Below are positions 58,084 to 64,000 of a DNA stretch of 64,000 nt, in pieces. The notes below the pieces were generated by a model. It was not told the DNA's origin, searched no databases, and saw nothing but the letters and a program-made list of their open reading frames with translations. How positions within the stretch are numbered: the first letter of the stretch is position 1; every line of letters starts with the position of its first letter. Made by a program: the position numbers and the translations under genes. Source of the DNA: Limonium bicolor (Eukaryota > Streptophyta > Magnoliopsida > Caryophyllales > Plumbaginaceae); NCBI GenBank assembly GCA_023374045.1, contig CM041776.1, positions 323,045,925-323,109,924 of the forward strand. Reading direction: 5' to 3'.

Positions 58084-61000
58084 CTGCAGTGAATTTAAAA
58101 ATGACTAGTAATTGGTCACAACACATTACTGTGCTAACTCACATGGGATGGAAGAACAATTGTTTTTGCTTTGCGGTAGTCTCTAACAGCAAGGTCATAT
58201 TCACCCTTGCTGATACTAGAACGAATGGTGCTAGGCAAGTTGAAAAGAGTGCGAAATCTCTGAAGCATTCCTTGAACTGATCTGATCTTCTCTGCTTGAG
58301 CCTGTCATGTCCAATTTGACAAACTGTTAATCCTACTAGCTCTAAGGAACTATATTATACCATATGTCGAAGAATGGACCCTCCCACCTGTCTCTCAAAT
58401 AATGGCTCAAAAGCACGGCTGGCTTGTGTGCTGACTGCCTGAATACAGTTATACAAGTGAGTCGTCCCAGCACCTTCACGATCTTCTTCAATCCATCTCA
58501 ATTTTGATTCAATATCTATTCAAAAAATCATCTCTTCCATCAAGATGACATTCCTCATTGAAAGTCAGGACAAACAAAACACATGGTATGGAGGGAGCAA
58601 GCAGAACACTATCACAATAATGCAAATATCTACATAATACCACAAGTTTCTTAATGAATAACATTTTATTTTACAGAAAAGTTTCTTCAAGTTAAGATTC
58701 AAACAGGAAGATTCCATCAACCAGTAAACAGACAGGCGGTTATATTATCATTCAAGAAGTACATAATAAACTAGCCATACAGGAAACTGTGGCAGGAATA
58801 TCAACAAAGAACCAATCAACCAGTAAATCATTTCTCAGAACTAAAAATAGATAGCTGTTAACAATCAGACCTGAAAAATAAGATGAGGATTATAGATTTT
58901 TAATTATGCAGACATGACTACTATATAAAGAGAGCTTAAACATAGTCATACCACGAAGGTCGTTATTCACACTATCTTTGTCCAACATGGATGCTGAGCT
59001 TGCTGAGCTTGCTGTGATAAACGTTAATGACTTATTATCAATTACCCTGTTAGAAAATTTATGAAAAGGTTGTAAGAAACATTATTCTTCACTACAGAGA
59101 GCAGTATTCTATATACCTTGATGTTTTCCAAAACTGTTACTAGTCATGTGAAGATTCTTAAAAATATGAAAAGATAGCATTACTGTATAGGCCAAGTTCT
59201 TAAAGGTGGGGAAAATCAGTAAGCCGCAACTATTAGAGATCATATATGAAAATTACCCCAATCCAAGAGGGTCGATACATTCCATGCCACGGGGAAATGA
59301 TTGTAAATTATTCAGCATCTTTTTCCCCATAGCAGAAGGCTTCTTTTCAATTTCTTGAGTCACTGGTACTGTTTTTGTTTCCCTCATCTCCCAAACCCTG
59401 CGTGCAAGCTGCCAGAAACACAGTTCAATCATTAAGCGACATGGACGAGGAATAGCTCAACAGCAAAGAATCATAAATGGAGAGCTGAAATTGAGCACTA
59501 ACAACTCATAGTCAAGGATATTAAATGCACTCAAACACACTTCAATATATAAGAGGGAAACAAAATAGAAAAACAGATCAAGGCGAAGGCACTTTAAATT
59601 ACTAATAATTTAAGGCTTACTAAGGCCCCCCTAGAAGAATGATCTGACAGCTCTTGATAAGAAAAACGGTCTTGCAAATTGTAATGCAACTCAACAGTGG
59701 CTTCATTTTTTTTATTAATTCATTAAGGAAAAAAATAGCCGTTAGATTTTCCTCCATAGATCTCACAATCTTGTATGTACTTCATTTCTCAGACAAAACA
59801 GCGATGATCCATTTTCCACCACCAGATAGTTTTATGTCAGTTACATGTCAAGGCTGAACCAATAGAACGATTAAAATGGCAGTAAAACTCATTAAGCTTG
59901 CGTAATACTGAGCAGCAAAATTCAGATTTGTCATTTATTTCACTCATCAGTAGATGAAGATTAAAAGAGGCAGCATATACATCCATATTCCTATCCTCAA
60001 GGACTCCACAGAATTTGCAATATATATCTGTTGCTGAGTAAAAGAGCGAAAATTGCAATAAAAAGAAAAAAGGAGCATGATGCATATTCAGAAGCAGTGT
60101 TAAACGAAAACAAAAAAAAAGAAGCATGACTGCAACATAAGAAACAGTTAGCTAACAAGCAGATATACGAGGCAACAATACAAACTTGAAGAAAGAAGAT
60201 GCATCAGTACACACCTGTCAATGCCAATGTTGCAGCTCCATGTATAAAACTATATAAGAACCTGAAAATAAAACATCCAAATAAGAAAAAAGAGATGGAA
60301 CAACCTGCTCAGTGATCCATTTGATAGAATAATAAACAAATAATAACGTGAAATGCATCTGCATATGAAAAACCTACTCATAAAATTATTCATGAAGTCC
60401 ATTCTACCTCCACAAGAGATCCACTGTTAAGTGCTAAAAAATAACGAATACAGAAACAAGAAAATGGGCACATTAATGTTCAGCCTTTCAAATTTAAATC
60501 AAACTATCACTCTAATGGTTATAACCTCACCAGTTTAAATTATGCAAATTTTTATTGATAGGAAGGAATGATTCATAGTTCTTTCTCACAAGACACCTTG
60601 AATAGCTATAAACAAACATGAAGTCATCCGAAGAATTATGCAACATGTAGTAAAACTTAATACTGGCCATACAAGGTAACAGGCTCCTTCAATTTTTCAT
60701 TCTCTGATCATCTATACAACATGATTGGTGGCCCTGCGCATATCGCTCCTTCTTTTCTCAACTGCAGAATCAAGCCTTCCACTTGCAGGACAAGCAAAAC
60801 ACATGATTAGTCAATAAAATGTTCTCATAACATGTTTAAATGATAAGAAAAACACATGATTTACCTAGTGTGTCGCGAGTGGAAAGCAACACCAGCAACT
60901 AAGGTATCGAAATAACTCAATAAGTCCCTTCATAGAAAAAATTATACAAACATGTTAGTTTATAAACTCGTTATAGCTAAACAGACTATGTGGCAGATAA

Positions 61001-61716
61001 TCAGCTTAGTTCATCAAGATGCGTCAAAATCTATCACTTTAGTAATGGAACTCATTCACTATGTAGAACGACAAGTTCTATCCTTGATGACTCTTTTTCT
61101 AAAAGCATATTGAGTAGTCTGACAAAATCAGATTCTACCTTTTCAATTTGATCATCAAATTTTAATATTAAAATTGCATGTCCCGGACAGGTTAGAACCA
61201 AGTAAAGAAGGGAAAAAATATGATGCATAACAAGAATATGGTGCCACGACAAGCATATTTAGCCAAACAAAAATGATGTACTAGATACATTTAAAGGTTG
61301 ACACTAAGAAAAGAGAAGATTCATAATCCAAAACGCCTCTGAACCTACTAACAAGTTGTGCTACACAATCAAATAAATGCATTCTTTTGGCAAATTCTAA
61401 CCTACCAAGAAAATCGATAGACATTGAAAAACACCAAGAAAATCAAGAGGCTAAAATAGCGGACGGTTATTGAAGCCAGCTTCTGCCGAGTTTAGGAAAC
61501 AGAGATCACACCTTGTCAAGACCAACAGGGCCCAGAGACGACTTCACAATATTTTCCACAGCTTGACACGCAACCACTGTCAACCCAATTGCAAAATGTT
61601 TACCATAGAGACGTAAAATATACAGATATTCGCTCGTGAAGAATAGCATGCATACCATTTTGAGTTCGCACATCCTGACCAGAGTGGCGTTCACCCATGA
61701 TATCAGGGGCTCCCAT
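57931..61716 (-). CDS. Predicted chimeric gene CCT1-SEC5-CCT1 inside the CACTA
   Basis: Seven exons on the minus strand join with GT-AG introns and compatible phases: 61716-61656, 61576-61512, 59408-59257, 59046-58952, 58515-58388, 58301-58143 and 58083-57931. The predicted frame is open from an ATG at 61716 to a TGA at 57931, 270 codons: 42 residues of chaperonin CCT1 N-terminus, 178 of exocyst SEC5, and 50 that begin as CCT1 near-C-terminus and end in a novel tail. Exons of the SEC5 donor between DLR and DIESK are absent, yet the frame is kept. The 2.1-kb gap between the second and third exons may hold further exons. Expression is unknown. It could equally be a set of decaying fragments that happen to stay in phase. 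Confidence 0.6.
58143..59408 (-). CDS. Captured SEC5 (exocyst subunit) exons
   Basis: Four exons. 59408-59257: LARRVWEMRE...LQSFPRGMECIDPLGL. 59046-58952: VIDNKSLTF...DLR. 58515-58388: DIESKLRWIEEDREGAGTTH...FEPLFERQ. 58301-58143: AQAEKIRSVQGMLQRFRTLF...PSH. All match the N-terminal third of plant exocyst subunit SEC5, which tethers secretory vesicles at the plasma membrane. No stop or frameshift is seen in them. The donor exon(s) between DLR and DIESK are missing, apparently by an internal deletion that kept the phase. The exocyst-binding core downstream was not captured. Confidence 0.85.
59409..61511 (-). other. CACTA interior between captured exons; unidentified exon-like pieces
   Basis: At least three splice-bounded pieces on the minus strand look exonic but are not recognised: about 60868-60930 (LLSYFDTLVAGVAFHSRHT in one frame, donor GTAAAT), about 60720-60795 (GRLDSAVEKRRSDMRRATNH, acceptor GCAAG) and about 60232-60280 (FLYSFIHGAATLALTG, acceptor TTTCAG). 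A further open stretch at about 61052-61190 reads FDDQIEKVESDFVRLLNMLL. They may come from additional captured genes. Confidence 0.4.
61512..61716 (-). CDS. Captured CCT1 (TCP-1 alpha) first two exons
   Basis: Exon 61716-61656 starts ATG and encodes MGAPDIMGERHSGQDVRTQN. After a 79-bp intron, exon 61576-61512 completes the split valine codon and encodes VACQAVENIVKSSLGPVGLD, then K|GTGTGA. These are the N-terminal signature residues of CCT1 (GERxSGQDVRTQN, NIVKSSLGPVGLDK), which begin the equatorial ATP-binding domain. The next native exon (the ATPase DGATIL region) is not found. Confidence 0.85.
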
Positions 61717-61854
61717 TGTTCTTACAATCTGGTAAAAACGATGGCAGGATCTTTCTGTACATGAACAAAATTTATTGTTTAGAGTCGATGGCAGTAATCG
61801 GCAACAAGTAGAAAAGAGGAGAGCACAGAGCATACCTACTCCTTGTTTGCCGGG

Positions 61855-62110
61855 TAAATTGTAAATTACCGTGAGTAGGAGGATGAAGAAAGGTTGAGGT
61901 GCGCTCTTTGTCTTGCCAGCACCGACTTGAGGAGAATGAAGAGACGGGGGAGCGTGTACACTCTTCACTTGCCAGCAGCGAGAATAGGATGAAGAGAGGT
62001 GGTGGCTCTATGTTCCCGGTTTGCCAGTTTGGTTATGAATTACCGTGAGGATAATGAAGAGATTGAGGTGGGATCATGTGGTTTCAGTTCGCCAGCTCGG
62101 TTGCAAAATG
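61855..62110. repeat. Four degenerate ~55-65 bp tandem units in the CACTA
   Basis: Units contain (A/G)GGA(G/T)(G/A)ATGAAGA(A/G)A and then TTGCCAG(C/T). Two of them carry AATTACCGTGAG. They lie just upstream of the captured CCT1 start and could be part of its leader or promoter. Confidence 0.5.
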
Positions 62111-62339
62111 GCCGTCGGTGAATGGAACGAAGAGAGGGCAGAGAACTACACAGAGAAGACCACCGGTGGACGACGAACACCGACGCGGCGGCGATTGGAA
62201 CTCGACGGGGTAAATGACGCCAGTCACAGGGATGGATATGTGCAAGTGGTAGAGGTCATCGGCAGGGTTTTTGTGGGTGAGAGCGTGAAAGGGAACGGGA
62301 AAAGTGAGAATGGAGGAGAACGATGCGGGAGTTTATGGA

Positions 62340-63025
62340 GAAACTTTATACCACGGCTAAAATGATGAACCGTGTTATAAAAGCGTAACCATATACCACG
62401 GCTAAAAAAGGGTGTGTTATAAAAGAGGGGTCTCTGTAGTCGTTTTGCTTGATTATATAACACGGCTCTCCGTGTTATAAGTTCTGAAAGAAAATTTCAA
62501 CGGATCTTATAACACGCTTACTACAAGCCGTGTTATAAAATCTAATTTATTTTGGTTTTTTTTGCGGGATTTTAAGCGCCAAAAAATTTGTATTTTTTAA
62601 GCGGGATTTTTCAGCGCCATAAATTATGTACTTTATAACACGGCTGAATGCTTAGCCGTGTTATAAGACTCAAAAAATTTTGTTTTTTTCTTTAAGCGCG
62701 ATTTTTCAGCGCCGAAAATATTTAATTTTTTGATCTTATAACACAGCTGATGCATAGCCGTGGTATAAAATAGGGTTTTATAACACGGCTGATACCTAGC
62801 CGTGGTATAAAATAGGGTTTTATAACACGGCTTACAGTAGCCGTGTTATAAGACAAAGCAAAACGATGGCGTTTTATTGTTTATTTTTCGCGGGATTGTG
62901 GATGGTGGATCTTATAACACGGCTATTTCTTAGCCGTGTTATATGAGCACGATAGCCGTGTTATATAATATTATATAACACGCTTGCGTCGTAGCCGTGG
63001 TATAAAGCACTGTGTTATAAGACTT
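62340..63025. repeat. Right subterminal repeat array of the CACTA
   Basis: About twenty TATAACACGGCT/AGCCGTG(T/G)TATAA units in direct and inverted order, with GCGGGATTTTTCAGCGCC spacers near 62570-62720. Same core as the left array. Confidence 0.85.
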
Positions 63026-63039
63026 TTTTTCCACCAGTG

Positions 63040-64000
63040 ACCGTTAAACGGGTTCGTTCATCTAGGAGCGTTTTCAAGCTCAATTTAATTCATTAACATA
63101 CTAACGTCATTAGCAGTTACTTAGTTGCACAGTTAGCAACTTTAGACTTATACGGACCTTGTATTAGGTTTTAGTATTTTTCACTATTCATCCGTATTTC
63201 ACTATTCATTTATACGGTCTCGTATTTTAATATTCACCGTATTTCACTATTCACGTATACGTCTCATATTTTAGTGTTCATGCATACGTATCTCCTATTC
63301 ATGTATACAGATACTATTTACGTATACGAGTACTATTCATGTATACAGATATTATTCACGTATACGAGTACTATTCATGTATACCAACATTTTTCATATA
63401 CGTCCGTATGATACTCTGGATCATACGTATTTTTCCCCATATAACTTGTATTTTCTTTAAAATACTTTAAGTATTGATTCCTCCTATACTTATTAAATTA
63501 CGGGTATACCCCTCGCACACCTTAAGTTATATACTGGTCTCGTTTAACCCCGTCTTAACTCTGTTTCTTTTACAACTTGTTTCTAAATTCTTTATTTAAT
63601 TTCCTTAACATTCTAAACACATAAAAATGTGTTGTTTACATTACTTACCCTTAGTTTTCTTTTAATTTCTATCTTACTCATAATAAGTTCTAAACTTGTT
63701 ATTTTTATTTCTAATTTCTTCCAAAGTCTTTCTTAATTAATTTCTTCTATACTTTTGGTCAATTACCAAAACATTCCCAAGTTTGACCAGTCTTATATGG
63801 TCAAACCCCCTAACTTTCTAGAATTTACAATATACCCCTAAAGTTAATTTATCTTAACTCTTTATTCCTTAAACATTTTATTACTTAATCTTTTGCTATA
63901 ATTTTTTATTCTAACTCATCTAAATATTTTATAAACTGTCATTGACCACGTTTGACCAGTAAAATTACCATTTTACCCTTGTGGTTTATTCTTTCATTTA
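63040..64000 (-). mobile_element. LTR C, continuation to the window edge
   Basis: The stretch resumes after the ACC duplication. From about 63180 to 63410 there is a tandem-like run of (C/T)ACTATTCA(C/T)GTATAC(A/G) units (period about 18-25 bp). The LTR end is not reached. Confidence 0.45.
63176..63410. repeat. Short tandem array TACTATTCATGTATACAG
   Basis: About ten degenerate units of ACTATT(C/T)A(C/T)GTATAC(A/G) with small insertions, inside LTR C. Confidence 0.65.

Larger units (their letters stand above)
57087..63039. mobile_element. Non-autonomous CACTA (En/Spm) transposon carrying host gene fragments
   Basis: Terminal inverted repeats are CACTAGTGGAAAAA (left) and the complement of CACTGGTGGAAAAA (right). 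The target duplication is ACC at 57084-57086 and 63040-63042, the 3-bp size typical of CACTA. Both ends carry dense subterminal repeats built on TATAACACGGCT. No transposase is recognisable in the 5953 bp. The interior holds intron-containing SEC5 and CCT1 fragments on the minus strand, so it is a Pack-CACTA-type element made by capture at the DNA level. Confidence 0.88.

Noticed and set aside
57087..63039. Intact host SEC5 or CCT1 gene at this locus
   Set aside because: Only pieces of each gene are present, in shuffled order, inside CACTA ends with a target duplication.

Overview
The window is nuclear DNA of a flowering plant, most likely a core eudicot. The evidence is GT-AG introns in host-type genes, a coiled-coil-class NLR with many LRR exons, a nucleoredoxin-like DC1 module, plant Ty1/copia and Ty3 (Athila, Ogre/Tat-like, chromovirus-like) LTR families, and CACTA and PIF/Harbinger DNA transposons. 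I cannot name the species. No rRNA, tRNA gene, CRISPR or bacterial-type operon was seen.

Left part (1-9.5 kb). A decayed copia RNase H fragment (28-372, minus) lies upstream of the only resident host gene. That gene is an eight-exon NLR of the RPS2/At4g27190 type (about 1436-9304, plus). It reads NB-ARC, then five LRR exons, then two exons that each encode a DC1 zinc-binding module like the C-terminus of plant nucleoredoxin. Every junction is GT-AG and in phase, so the sequence predicts an NLR with an integrated DC1 domain. The 5' end is incomplete: the first visible exon opens inside the P-loop, and no coiled-coil exon was found.

Middle part (9.8-57 kb). This is a nest of transposable elements with little else. 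Two solo LTRs of one family lie in opposite orientation (9962-12316 and 13432-20721). The second is split by a full-length copia element (15153-20049, duplication AAATC). A chromovirus-like LTR from 23172 is split by a 5.9-kb solo LTR of a family starting TGTAGACACC (25274-31183, duplication ACTTC). Next come a 4.2-kb LTR (32820-36984), two broken copia pol regions (37.4-41.1 kb plus, 41.8-44.5 kb minus), a second TGTAGACACC LTR, a PIF/Harbinger-like element (46838-48060, duplication TAA), an Athila gag with its 5' LTR and PBS (48197-51628), and a second Athila-like solo LTR (52084-53732, duplication CATGC). Several LTRs of different families carry arrays of similar palindromes of the type TGTCCGAAC...GTTCGGACA.

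Right part (55.7-64 kb). A chromovirus-like LTR (from 55661) is interrupted by a 5.95-kb non-autonomous CACTA transposon (57087-63039, duplication ACC). The CACTA encodes no visible transposase. It carries intron-containing pieces of two unrelated host genes: the exocyst subunit SEC5 and the chaperonin subunit CCT1/TCP-1 alpha. On the minus strand the seven recognised exons join in phase (CCT1 start, SEC5 middle, CCT1 near-C-terminus, novel tail) into a predicted 270-residue open frame. The NLR-DC1 fusion and this exon-shuffled CACTA cargo are the two most interesting objects in the window.
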